This document shows positions 5,855-12,825 of a stretch of DNA of 24,287 bases, piece by piece. The notes beneath the pieces are model-generated. The model was given only the letters and a program-made list of their open reading frames with translations. It had not been told where the DNA came from and searched no databases. Source of the stretch: a virus; the IMG/VR virus record IMGVR_UViG_3300032093_000814, positions 1-24,287 of that record; one strand, given 5' to 3'. Each line of letters opens with the position of its first letter. Positions within the stretch are counted from its first letter, which is position 1. The translations under genes and the position numbers were made by a program.

Positions 5855-6159
5855 TAGGCTGCTATGGTTCGCTTTCTTTCTATGTTGTAAAATCTTCGGA
5901 TAAACTTTCTATCATGTGCAGAGGAAGCTCCCCAATAGTGGAAGTCCTCGTTATGTAATGCCCAGTTAAAACAATCTTTTAAGAGTGGACATTGACTACA
6001 GATCCCTCGCAGAACCTCGTAGTGACTGAAGTCTTTTTCATCTGTACAGAACATCTCTGATCCTACAGTTGCACAAGCTTCCTTGCCGGTGAAGGCCGGA
6101 TACTGAGGTGTATCCGGCTCCACCAGTTGGACTAAAAACTTTTGGTGTTGTGACCTCAT
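5854..6159 (-). CDS. WhiB-family iron-sulfur transcription regulator
   Basis: The 101-aa product has the WhiB cysteine set: Cys29/Cys38 (EACATVGSEMFC), then CSQCPLLKDC (Cys54, Cys57, Cys63), a C-x2-C-x5-C block for a 4Fe-4S cluster. HYWGASSAHDRKFIRR follows, a variant of the G-[VI]-W-G-G turn with the usual basic tail. WhiB proteins are confined to actinobacteria and their phages and bind the principal sigma factor region 4. Phage copies can block host WhiB function or redirect transcription. The turn reads YWGAS instead of VWGG, which may change its DNA or sigma contact. It lies between the exonuclease block and the helicase. Confidence 0.9.
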   Translation of the reverse strand: MRSQHQKFLVQLVEPDTPQYPAFTGKEACATVGSEMFCTDEKDFSHYEVLRGICSQCPLLKDCFNWALHNEDFHYWGASSAHDRKFIRRFYNIERKRTIAA

Positions 6160-6162
6160 GAG

Positions 6163-6636
6163 TTACTTAATCCAAATAGTTTCGGCCTCAGCCACTCCTT
6201 TACTGAAAGGCTTCGGGCCCTTTACTGGATCAAACCAACCGACATAAGATTTTCCGGCCTTGGATATTCCACGCTTTTTGGCATAGAAGCCACGACCATC
6301 AGGTAGTGGTGGTGCATCAGGCAGACCATAAGTCCACTCGTTTCCATAGCGATCCTTCAACGCTTCTACGCCAATGCTTGCAACTGGAGTATTAGGTTGT
6401 GCTGGTGCATTCCACTTATCAGTAGTAATAACAGTTCCACCCAAAGCATTCGCTATCTGTTGGGTAGACATTGGCTGTGCAAACGCATTAGCCATTGCTT
6501 GGAGTAGTGCCTCAGCACCACTCTGATCTAGAGCTTCAGACAATTTCTGTGCAAAGCCTGTATATGTTGCATCTGCAATTACAAAGATTGTTCCATCGTT
6601 TGTCTTTGTAGATACTTGAAAGCCGAGTTCAGCCAT
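6163..6636 (-). CDS. Hypothetical protein, possible ssDNA-binding or recombination partner
   Basis: The product is 157 aa. The N-terminal half (about 1-70) is a beta strand and helix region (GTIFVIADATYTGFAQKL), a Pro/Ala linker follows (about 72-90), and the C-terminal part has an aromatic and basic block, GFYAKKRGISKAGKSYVGWF then DPVKGPKPFSKGV. I do not recognise a named family. The aromatic/basic C-terminus and a place between a Cas4-like exonuclease and the WhiB/helicase genes would suit a DNA-binding or annealing partner, but this is inference. It starts 1 nt after the upstream exonuclease gene ends. Confidence 0.7.
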   Translation of the reverse strand: MAELGFQVSTKTNDGTIFVIADATYTGFAQKLSEALDQSGAEALLQAMANAFAQPMSTQQIANALGGTVITTDKWNAPAQPNTPVASIGVEALKDRYGNEWTYGLPDAPPLPDGRGFYAKKRGISKAGKSYVGWFDPVKGPKPFSKGVAEAETIWIK

Positions 6637-6637
6637 C

Positions 6638-7594
6638 TTATTTTTCCTCCGTGTGTTTGATGTTCAACCGTACTGATTCTTTTCCGGTTGTTTTCTTTGG
6701 TACAAAACCTATCTTCTCTTTAACCTGTTCCTCATCAACGGATTGACGAGGTGCCACAGTTGTCCAGCTTATCTCTACGCCAGACAATGTTCTCCCGAAG
6801 ATACCTTCGAAAGTAGACTTCAAAGAATCAGATTTTGTTTCTAACTTTTTGATTTCGTTATTAACTTGTAGATATTCCAAGGCATTCATATCCACCTGTG
6901 GATCATCAAGAAGAATCTCCGCCGGTGTTATACCGCCTTTTTTTAATCCAGTACACCCCACTTCACCACTTGGATCATAGTACTTGCAGTAGAACTGACA
7001 GTAACTAGCATCCTTCGCTGGTGGTGGTGCCTCATCTGCAAACTCAATATTGCGTAACCAGTTGAGAGCTTCTTCGGCAATACTTGGATCGTATGCTTCA
7101 GAGTGTACTTTGATATCTCGTTCATCCCCATCTCGTGGTATGCCCACAAGATTTACAGTTTTAACTTCATAGCCATTCTTGGCTAAAAGATAACCATAGG
7201 TTTGAACCTGCCAGATTTGTTGCCTTGATGGAAAGAAATTAAGGTTCTTAATCTTAACAGTTTTCCAATCGACAACAGCACCAGATGATTTAATATAGAG
7301 GTCGACATGGGCTTTCATTCCATCTGCTTCGACCTCAGTTTCAACAAGATATTCTTCCTGCTTTGGATCGTGCAATGCAAGAGCCTGTTCTATAGCTCCG
7401 TGAATTGCAGTACCCATAATAGCAGCAAGCTTTAACTCATTGCTATTGGTCTCAGGTTGTTGATTCAACCTGTACCAAACCTTGCGTGGGCAACCACCAA
7501 GTTCTGATGGCCCTACTTGTGTCTGAGTTGATCTACCTCTTGAAGCATCTTTCTTCTTGAGGATATCAATCAACACATCTTTAATTTCCTGCAT
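6638..7594 (-). CDS. Cas4/RecB-like PD-(D/E)XK exonuclease with Fe-S cysteines
   Basis: The protein is 318 aa. GPSELGGCPRKVWYRL (Cys35) is followed by IMGTAIHGAIEQAL (His65), AHVDLYIKSSGAVVDWKT (Asp98, Asp109, Lys111 of the nuclease core) and WQVQTYGYLLA (QxxxY motif). A downstream cluster CQFYCKYYDPSGEVGC gives Cys199, Cys203 and Cys214, which with Cys35 form the four ligands of a Cas4/AddB-type 4Fe-4S cluster. The C-terminal part (about 225-318) is helical and may bind partners. Such enzymes resect DNA ends in phage recombination. No helicase domain is fused. The start overlaps the glycosyltransferase by 14 nt. Confidence 0.85.
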   Translation of the reverse strand: MQEIKDVLIDILKKKDASRGRSTQTQVGPSELGGCPRKVWYRLNQQPETNSNELKLAAIMGTAIHGAIEQALALHDPKQEEYLVETEVEADGMKAHVDLYIKSSGAVVDWKTVKIKNLNFFPSRQQIWQVQTYGYLLAKNGYEVKTVNLVGIPRDGDERDIKVHSEAYDPSIAEEALNWLRNIEFADEAPPPAKDASYCQFYCKYYDPSGEVGCTGLKKGGITPAEILLDDPQVDMNALEYLQVNNEIKKLETKSDSLKSTFEGIFGRTLSGVEISWTTVAPRQSVDEEQVKEKIGFVPKKTTGKESVRLNIKHTEEK

Positions 7595-8321
7595 TGGCTT
7601 CTTCTTCCTTTATCTTCATTTGTCTTGCATATTCTTGCCAGTAGAGTCCATAGTAAGCGACATCAAAACTGAATCGCTTCATATGTTGAGCCAATGCACC
7701 GGTGTGTGCATGAACTTTGATTCCACATTCCTTTAGTTTCCTAAAGAAAATAATATCTTCACCGACAAACTTATCCTTACCTAAATCTTTCTCAGCAAAG
7801 AATGATTGATCCGGAAACTTCTCTCTCAATTTTGGAACTATTGACTTGTGCATAAGAACTAATCCCATACCTGCACTATCAACTTTAATTAGTGAATCTA
7901 CTGGAAGTGGGTGGATAAATTCCATATTGAACTCATCTCCTTCTTTGTCTAAGAATATAGCCGGCATAGGTGTCATTAGGCTGGCCTCCATTCCTTTAGA
8001 TACAAAGTACACCCCAGATACGACAGGCCGTGAGATCTTATCGGCAGCATCCCAAAGCTTCTTTAATATGTCTGATGTTAGAACCACATCTGAATCTACC
8101 CACAGTAGCCAGTCTGTTCCCACATGATCAGCCCATAGTTCTAGAAGATCCATACGCTGTCTGGCAATTTGATTACCTTGGACACGAATTGCATTATTAA
8201 AAAATATCCCATGCTTTGCAGATGTAAGTGTTGTGTATAGCAAGCCCTCTGTGAACTTGCCATCAGTCATGCCATTGTCACACCAGCCAACAGATAAAGT
8301 TTCCTTACTACTATGCGGCAT
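7581..8321 (-). CDS. GT-A fold glycosyltransferase (GT2-like)
   Basis: The product is 246 aa. The nucleotide-sugar site is WLLWVDSDVVLTSDIL with the D-x-D metal motif at 76-78, preceded by ARQRMDLLELW. A later FVGEDIIFFRKLKECGIKVH segment (about 186-205) resembles the acceptor-side ED motif of family 2 transferases, and AGMGLVLMHKS sits between them. The substrate is unknown: it may glycosylate virion proteins, phage DNA or host wall glycans. It lies in the replication operon, which slightly favours a DNA or host target. It overlaps both neighbours by 11-14 nt. There is no TM segment. Confidence 0.75.
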   Translation of the reverse strand: MPHSSKETLSVGWCDNGMTDGKFTEGLLYTTLTSAKHGIFFNNAIRVQGNQIARQRMDLLELWADHVGTDWLLWVDSDVVLTSDILKKLWDAADKISRPVVSGVYFVSKGMEASLMTPMPAIFLDKEGDEFNMEFIHPLPVDSLIKVDSAGMGLVLMHKSIVPKLREKFPDQSFFAEKDLGKDKFVGEDIIFFRKLKECGIKVHAHTGALAQHMKRFSFDVAYYGLYWQEYARQMKIKEEEANAGN

Positions 8322-8538
8322 CTACTTGCCACTCCTTCCAATGTGGAATCTTTGCAGTATCAGCTTGGTTAGCCTTCCACGCTTTCCAAGCTTCTCTCTT
8401 CTTGTGATCTTCAAGAGACCTTCCATTAACATTAGGCTTCTTGGCTTTGGGTTGCTTTGGGTTCTTCTTGGAAGCTTTACCGTTTCGCCGGTTCGTATTT
8501 CTAACACCACTACCCCTGCCTTTCTTGGGCTTGCCCAT
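8311..8538 (-). CDS. Very basic 75-aa protein
   Basis: The first 40 residues are dominated by Lys, Arg, Gly and Asn (MGKPKKGRGSGVRNTNRRNG), and the C-terminal half is Trp- and Lys-rich (KREAWKAWKANQ, HWKEWQ). The charge pattern suggests nucleic-acid binding. It is not a recognised family. A GGAAAGG-type ribosome site precedes the ATG, and the gene overlaps the glycosyltransferase by 11 nt and the preceding small gene by 29 nt, fitting the operon. The antisense ORF across this region is a codon-bias shadow. Confidence 0.6.
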   Translation of the reverse strand: MGKPKKGRGSGVRNTNRRNGKASKKNPKQPKAKKPNVNGRSLEDHKKREAWKAWKANQADTAKIPHWKEWQVDAA

Positions 8539-8680
8539 CTTGTGACCTTTCCTTTTGTAGAACTGTTATTGCGTATTCAAGTCCATCAACTAAACCTTGT
8601 TTGTATTCAGTATCAGGTAGTGGTTCTGCCTTTGCAAGCTTCTTGCAAAACTGATCAATATAAAAATCTTTAAGTAACAT
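8510..8680 (-). CDS. 56-aa hypothetical protein
   Basis: ATG at 8680 is preceded by AAGGGA, and the frame ends with TAG at 8512-8510. The peptide is helical (MLLKDFYIDQFCKKLAKAEP, then EYKQGLVDGLEYAITVLQKE) with a Gln-rich tail. It overlaps the upstream gene by 11 nt and the basic gene downstream by 29 nt, and it fills what would otherwise be a 130-nt hole in the operon. Function is unknown. Confidence 0.6.
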   Translation of the reverse strand: MLLKDFYIDQFCKKLAKAEPLPDTEYKQGLVDGLEYAITVLQKERSQDGQAQERQG

Positions 8681-9029
8681 TTTGGTATCCCTTAATGTAA
8701 TCCTCTACCAACTTAGAGATCTTCGCTTCTCCATCGACTGGTCGCCATACGATCATTATTCCCGGAAGAATTAGATTCTTTTCTTCTGGTAATGGAACAA
8801 GTTGAACCATGCGATCAGCAATGAAGAACCCTTCATGGAACCAATCAACAAGATCTAGCTTGCCCAATAGGTACTGGCTGGATTCATATGCATGATCCCA
8901 CCAGATAGATATACCACCATCCCTGCCATATGAAAACCCCATGACCCATGGATGAGGGCGGAGTGAAGAATCGGATAACTCAGCCATCTGTGCATAGATG
9001 TTGTTTACCTCGATCAGCTTTTCTGTCAT
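8670..9029 (-). CDS. Hypothetical protein, first gene of leftward operon
   Basis: With the ATG at 9029 the product is 119 aa (MTEKLIEVNNIYAQMAEL...). The middle is rich in aromatic residues (GFSYGRDGGISIWWDHAYES) and the C-terminal helix is charged. The frame is open to a TTG at 9125, which would add 32 residues. No good Shine-Dalgarno site precedes either start, but the TTG lies exactly 6 nt after a TATAGT box, so a leaderless transcript starting there is possible. I prefer 9029 because the 32-residue extension has low-complexity, non-domain character. Unknown family. Confidence 0.65.
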   Translation of the reverse strand: MTEKLIEVNNIYAQMAELSDSSLRPHPWVMGFSYGRDGGISIWWDHAYESSQYLLGKLDLVDWFHEGFFIADRMVQLVPLPEEKNLILPGIMIVWRPVDGEAKISKLVEDYIKGYQNVT

Positions 9030-9131
9030 GGAATAAGTGTGACACAAGGGTATGACAAATTGTGGGATTTCGGCGTGTCGTGATATTGTTGGCCTACCTC
9101 GAAAGAGGTGGGGCAGAAACTTCAAGGCGAC

Positions 9132-9160
9132 ACTATACGGTGTAGCACCTGACCAACCAT
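9132..9160 (-). promoter_or_regulatory. Candidate promoter of leftward replication operon
   Basis: On the minus strand TATAGT (9137-9132) is a good -10 box. The -35 side is poor (ATGGTT at 17 nt spacing). The predicted start is about 9125, the first base of a TTG codon of the first operon gene, which could give a leaderless mRNA of the kind common in actinobacteria. It sits just downstream of the late-operon terminator, where a new promoter is needed. Confidence 0.4.
9133..9145. promoter_or_regulatory. Operator-like repeat, copy 1
   Basis: CTATACGGTGTAG overlaps the candidate -10 box of the leftward promoter. A near copy, CTACCGGTGTAG, lies 58 nt further on at 9203-9214, sharing CTA.ACGGTGTAG or CTA.CCGGTGTAG positions. 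Both have CTA/TAG ends that form a small inverted repeat. Repeated partly palindromic sites around a promoter suggest a DNA-binding protein, perhaps the phage WhiB or HTH protein. Confidence 0.35.
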
Positions 9161-9202
9161 AAGTTTTTTATGGGGGGTGGGGGGGCATTTCTTAAAGCTC
9201 TT

Positions 9203-9214
9203 CTACCGGTGTAG
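9203..9214. promoter_or_regulatory. Operator-like repeat, copy 2
   Basis: CTACCGGTGTAG is an inverted repeat with CTAC and GTAG arms around CGGT, and matches copy 1 except for one inserted or changed base. It lies between the late-operon terminator and the G-rich tract. It has no promoter box of its own that I can see. Confidence 0.35.
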
Positions 9215-9224
9215 TTTTTAGGCA

Positions 9225-9254
9225 TAAAAAAAGAGGGCCACCCGAAGGTGGCCC
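9225..9254 (-). terminator. Strong intrinsic terminator of the late operon
   Basis: On the minus strand GGGCCACC, loop TTCG, GGTGGCCC (9254-9235) forms a perfect 8-bp GC-rich stem capped by a C(UUCG)G tetraloop, then CTCTTTTTTT. It follows the holin-like gene and ends leftward transcription of the virion and lysis genes. The plus strand has no U-tract after the stem, so it acts in one direction. Confidence 0.92.
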
Positions 9255-9272
9255 CATTTCTTGTAAGAGTTA

Positions 9273-9500
9273 TTACTCTTCGTCAATATCCTCTGGATCT
9301 GTCCAGAGAGCTGCTTCTGTCTTATCGTTTTCTACACGCTGTGCATACTCACCTAGACCCAATGCAGACAAGACAAAAATAACTGCTTGCTCTGCTGGAA
9401 TATCTGGTGATATTAAAGTAACGATTAAAGCAACTGCTGAAGATACAAACGCTGCAACTCTAGCAGGGTGACGATGAATTAATGATTTGATCTTTTCCAT
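9273..9500 (-). CDS. Holin-like two-TM membrane protein
   Basis: The product is 75 aa. A basic start (MEKIKSLIHRHPARV) leads into two hydrophobic helices (AAFVSSAVALIVTLI and AVIFVLSALGLGEYA) separated by SPDIPAEQ, with an acidic tail (WTDPEDIDEE). This is the usual layout of small class II holins or holin-like membrane proteins in actinobacterial phages. It lies directly after the endolysin gene, whose last codons contain its Shine-Dalgarno sequence (AAAGGAGGA). As the last late gene before the terminator it probably times lysis. The family is inferred from topology and context. Confidence 0.65.
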   Translation of the reverse strand: MEKIKSLIHRHPARVAAFVSSAVALIVTLISPDIPAEQAVIFVLSALGLGEYAQRVENDKTEAALWTDPEDIDEE

Positions 9501-9986
9501 TTAGTCCTCCTTTGGACTTGGTACTTCACATTTCTGTGGGTTCCGATTCTTCAGACTTTGAATGACAGCATCTGGAGAAGAGAACACTTTCTTTTTTGTC
9601 CAAGGGAACCAAGAGCTTTTATCGTTCTCATGCTTTGGATCGATGGAGATGTGCATATGTTTTGAGTGTGGGTTTGATCCGGTATACCGGCGGTCTCCCT
9701 CACTTGCTCTGGCACGAGTCCAGATCTTGCTATCGAAGATTAAGTAGGCAACCCTTTTGTCATCCTTAAACTTCTGAAACAGTTCATGACAGTCTATCCC
9801 AGACTTTGGGTCATGGGTTAAATCGACTGCGTGTCCTGTGTTGTGATCAGAATTAGGGCTGGCTTTTAGGTGGGCAGCAGAAGGCAGGAGCCCATCGCTG
9901 GCCTTGTTGCGTTTCGGAAAAAGTTTGGTTGCTTGTCGCAGAACAGCAAGGGCAGCAGGTGTGGCTCTCTTGGCAACAGGTTTCAT
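9501..9986 (-). CDS. Endolysin, M15-type peptidase
   Basis: The protein is 161 aa. SDHNTGHAVDLTHD (residues 46-59) gives the S-x-H-x-x-G-x-A-x-D zinc motif with His48 and Asp55, and SKHMHISID (108-116) gives the H-x-H with His112. These match D-Ala-D-Ala carboxypeptidase/L-Ala-D-Glu peptidase-type (M15) endolysins that cut peptidoglycan peptide stems. There is no signal peptide, so export would need a holin. After about 125 the tail is basic with no clear wall-binding domain. The gene sits between the methyltransferase and the holin-like gene in the late operon. Confidence 0.85.
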   Translation of the reverse strand: MKPVAKRATPAALAVLRQATKLFPKRNKASDGLLPSAAHLKASPNSDHNTGHAVDLTHDPKSGIDCHELFQKFKDDKRVAYLIFDSKIWTRARASEGDRRYTGSNPHSKHMHISIDPKHENDKSSWFPWTKKKVFSSPDAVIQSLKNRNPQKCEVPSPKED

Positions 9987-10556
9987 TTATAGCTTCCTTA
10001 TCCATACTTGGGATCCTGTATCTAGTAGTTCGATCTCTTCCTTAAGAAGGGTCAGAAATAGGTCTATAGCTGGCTGTGGTCGCTTTTCAAAGGGTAATCC
10101 ATCCCCCCATAGGTAATCATCAAAGGCCATGATTCCGCCCTTTCTAAGGGCTTTCCAGCCAAGGCTGGCATCTTGCCAGACCCCTTGGGCTGTATGGTCT
10201 CCATCGATATAGATGAAGTCATAGATCTCATCTTCGGGCAGCCGAGCATAGAACTCTAGGCTGGTTGACTTGACCTTTATTACTCGTGGGTAATCTTTAA
10301 GCTTCCAGTCGTAGGTCTTTTCGACATCAAGAAAATCCATTTTATGATGAGCTTCTTCATCAGATCCCTGCCAAGTATCCACATCAACAAGGACTGAACT
10401 CTTCTGGGTCAGGATGTTTTGGATCAACCATAGGCTGGCATCACCAGTAAAGGCACCGACTTGTAAGAATCGTAGATCTTCTTTGTCTTTGAATCTTGCT
10501 AGATGTTTATCGAAATACGCAATGGCGTAAGAAGCAAACCAATTTGGATAGCTCAC
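9987..10556 (-). CDS. Class I SAM-dependent methyltransferase (Methyltransf_24-like)
   Basis: The gene has a GTG start at 10556 that overlaps the stop of the TM/coiled-coil gene (GTGA) and encodes 189 aa. The SAM-binding loop is FLQVGAFTGDASLWLIQNIL, the next strand ends in DVDTWQGSDEEAH, and the catalytic-side block is DFIYIDGDHTAQGVWQD followed by LRKGGIMAFDDYLWGDG. This order fits small-molecule or sugar O-methyltransferases of the Methyltransf_24 type rather than DNA methylases, as no DPPY/NPPY motif is present. Its place between tail and lysis genes may mean it modifies virion glycans or wall components; the target is unknown. Confidence 0.8.
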   Translation of the reverse strand: MSYPNWFASYAIAYFDKHLARFKDKEDLRFLQVGAFTGDASLWLIQNILTQKSSVLVDVDTWQGSDEEAHHKMDFLDVEKTYDWKLKDYPRVIKVKSTSLEFYARLPEDEIYDFIYIDGDHTAQGVWQDASLGWKALRKGGIMAFDDYLWGDGLPFEKRPQPAIDLFLTLLKEEIELLDTGSQVWIRKL

Positions 10557-10747
10557 TTCTGTATTAATATCTCATACAATCTGTCTAGTTTTGAAGATAG
10601 TCTATTGACCTCGTCACGCAAACTTGTTCCACCATTAGGCTTAAGTTCTGCTAAGTAATGTTTGACTAACCATCTAACTCCACCGGCTAATGCGGAAAGG
10701 ATTGTTATTATTGCGACCGCTAGTCCGGCCCAGTCAAGGTAGTTCAT
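10553..10747 (-). CDS. TM plus coiled-coil protein, possible second holin or lysis regulator
   Basis: The product is 64 aa with an N-terminal TM helix (WAGLAVAIITILSALAGGVRW), a short basic stretch, the segment KPNGGTSLRDEVNRLSSKLD and a C-terminal heptad-like helix (LYEILIQK). Small phage proteins with one TM and an N-G-G-[ST]-[ST]-L-R-D turn into a coiled coil occur near actinobacteriophage lysis cassettes and are often called holins or DUF2746-like. Its ATG overlaps the TAA of the large tail gene, and its stop overlaps the methyltransferase start. The precise role is uncertain. Confidence 0.65.
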   Translation of the reverse strand: MNYLDWAGLAVAIITILSALAGGVRWLVKHYLAELKPNGGTSLRDEVNRLSSKLDRLYEILIQK

Positions 10748-12759
10748 TATACAACCGTTCTCATAGTGATAGTGATGATCCCTCCGAAGTTATCGCTATT
10801 GCTACTTGGTGGGGTCATGCGAGTGAATGAAATTTCTTCGATTACGGTATCGAAGTTTTCACCAGAGGTGAAATCCTGTACGAGAACAGTAGAACCACTA
10901 GATTCTAAGGACTCTAACGCTGCTACTCGGAACTTAGCTCCATCTTGTGTACCGAAACGAACGCCTCTTCTATCTGTTTCAAAGTCATAACACATCAAAG
11001 GCATCTGAATAAGCCTAGATCTAGTAGGTGAAGGGATAGCCTTTATTGCATAACCACGAAGTAATGCACCTTTAGTAGCATCTGATGCACCACGATAAAG
11101 AGTAAATGTTAATTGACCATTAACCTGTGGTGATAGATAGGCAGAAGATAAATCGAAGTCGGTATTATATTCAGTACCTTCAGTCAAGGTAACGATCTGT
11201 GATCTACCTTCGTTGGAGTTAGCATAGACTTCAATTTTTCCAAGAAGAGTATCGGTCTCAACACGAACCCTTTTCCATGCTTTCTTTTCTAATGTACCCC
11301 AGTTGACAATACCTGTGTCTAAAGTTCCTTCAGCAACTAATTGAGTTGCATGTTCTAAATGAATACCACTTGCTGTGATTGAAAAGAATAGCTGACCACT
11401 TGTTGGGAAGAAGCCTATAGAGTCTACTATTCCTGTAGTTCCAGTAGCAGATATATCTGTAGCAAAAGGATAAGCACCATCGTCAAGTAGGGTTCCAAGG
11501 TAGATTCGATAGGCACCAGATGCACCACCAACACCTGCTTTAACACCTGCCCATATGTATGAATCACGAGCTGCAAAGCAAAGCACAGGGCTAGTAGTCT
11601 CAAAGATTATAGGGCCATAAACAATGGTTGCATCATCTGCAATAGCAGCAATACGAACACCACGAGATGTTCCAATGGCAAGAAAAGTTCCAAGATATCC
11701 AAACAATGCAGTCACGGTTTCACCACGAGGTATATCTGCTACAGAGATAGCAGCTCCTAAAGCACCGGTAGCAGCATCGGGCTGCACCTTAAAGATTGCA
11801 GACTTATCACCGGCATAACCAGAGAGGTAGATAGCTCCACGACCCTCTGCAATATCTGACCAGATCCATCCGATAGGTACTGTGGTTGTATTTGTTATGG
11901 GTGTGACACCAGAAATATTATGTGTACTTGAATGACTTTCACTAAATGGTAATGAATATGCAGCAGCATGAGGTGTAGTTCCTGCAACATAACTAATGCC
12001 AGCCACAATACGATTCTTTACAAACTTAAGAACTACATTAACAGCGTTGGCTGTATTGATTTGGTAATGCTGGTGAAGGCTAAGTGATCCACCAGTAAAG
12101 TTTCCATGGTAGATATAATCTTCGGTAGCTAAATAAAGTTCTGTTCCATCTGTTTCAGCAGCAAGAATCTTTTTAGAAATCGTTGCACCAGTAACAAGAG
12201 TACTAGCAGTACCGGCTGAAGTAACAAGGGATACTCGAACCGCAGTTGTGGATGCAGCAGTTGCCTCTGTGTTAATAGCAAGGACATAATCTGTGCCACC
12301 ATAACTTGCTGATAAGGCTATAGTCTTTGCGGTAGCAGAAGTGCTTGTAACATTGTAGATTTTAGAGGTGTCTTTAAGAAGAGAAAGTTCACCGGGAGTC
12401 CAAGGATCAATACCTGTGGATGTGAAGTAACGGAAACGAAGAAGATCAGCATTACCCTCAAGAGCTTCTTGGAACTGGATACCTGCACCAAGGTGCCATG
12501 ATGTCTGAGATCTAACCCATAGACCTGAGTCAAGGGTTTGCTCACCCGGTTCACGAGCTTGGTCAACACGCTCATATTTCCATCGGGCAGTAGATCTGCG
12601 ATAAGGAATCGTATCTGTGATGTTATAGAGGAATGGCAAACCACCAATAGCAACATCAAAGGCATAGGTATCTGGATCGTAGTACTGAGATGTACGACCA
12701 GTAAGGTCGACAATAACTGTCTCGGTAATATCCGGTGATTTAGAGATCTTTAATACCAC
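10747..12759 (-). CDS. Large beta-rich tail protein (minor tail/nozzle or spike)
   Basis: The gene starts at GTG 12759 with AAGGAG seven bases upstream and encodes 670 aa. The sequence is nearly all beta strand, with repeated blade-like segments (TELYLATEDYIYHGNF, GRGAIYLSGYAGDKSAIFKV, SYIWAGVKAGVGG, LFGYLGTFLAIGTSRGV), suggesting a beta-propeller between about 110 and 470. The C-terminal 180 residues look like a jelly-roll or carbohydrate-binding sandwich. The front, with LWVRSQTSWHLGAGIQ, resembles actinophage minor tail proteins. T7-type nozzle proteins also contain a propeller, so either a nozzle or a host-binding spike is possible. It is the last tail gene before the lysis cassette. Confidence 0.7.
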   Translation of the reverse strand: MVLKISKSPDITETVIVDLTGRTSQYYDPDTYAFDVAIGGLPFLYNITDTIPYRRSTARWKYERVDQAREPGEQTLDSGLWVRSQTSWHLGAGIQFQEALEGNADLLRFRYFTSTGIDPWTPGELSLLKDTSKIYNVTSTSATAKTIALSASYGGTDYVLAINTEATAASTTAVRVSLVTSAGTASTLVTGATISKKILAAETDGTELYLATEDYIYHGNFTGGSLSLHQHYQINTANAVNVVLKFVKNRIVAGISYVAGTTPHAAAYSLPFSESHSSTHNISGVTPITNTTTVPIGWIWSDIAEGRGAIYLSGYAGDKSAIFKVQPDAATGALGAAISVADIPRGETVTALFGYLGTFLAIGTSRGVRIAAIADDATIVYGPIIFETTSPVLCFAARDSYIWAGVKAGVGGASGAYRIYLGTLLDDGAYPFATDISATGTTGIVDSIGFFPTSGQLFFSITASGIHLEHATQLVAEGTLDTGIVNWGTLEKKAWKRVRVETDTLLGKIEVYANSNEGRSQIVTLTEGTEYNTDFDLSSAYLSPQVNGQLTFTLYRGASDATKGALLRGYAIKAIPSPTRSRLIQMPLMCYDFETDRRGVRFGTQDGAKFRVAALESLESSGSTVLVQDFTSGENFDTVIEEISFTRMTPPSSNSDNFGGIITITMRTVV

Positions 12760-12825
12760 GCCAGACTCCTTGAGCTAGAAAGATTGATAAGGGTTCTTAC
12801 TTACGACATTAGGCGAGGACACCCT

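Noticed and set aside
8233-8673. 146-aa hydrophobic ORF on the plus strand
   Set aside because: It lies wholly antisense to three coupled leftward genes, has no ribosome site, and its Leu/Pro-rich sequence is what Lys-rich genes give in reverse.
9030-9125. 32-residue N-terminal extension of the first operon gene, TTG start
   Set aside because: I kept the ATG at 9029 because the extension lacks domain character. The leaderless spacing to TATAGT keeps it open, so it is listed as a possibility rather than used.
12760-12825. A gene or terminator in the 66-nt gap before the large tail gene
   Set aside because: Only a 4-bp GAGG-GTGT-CCTC hairpin without a U-tract is present; the gap seems to hold just the leader and ribosome site of the tail gene.
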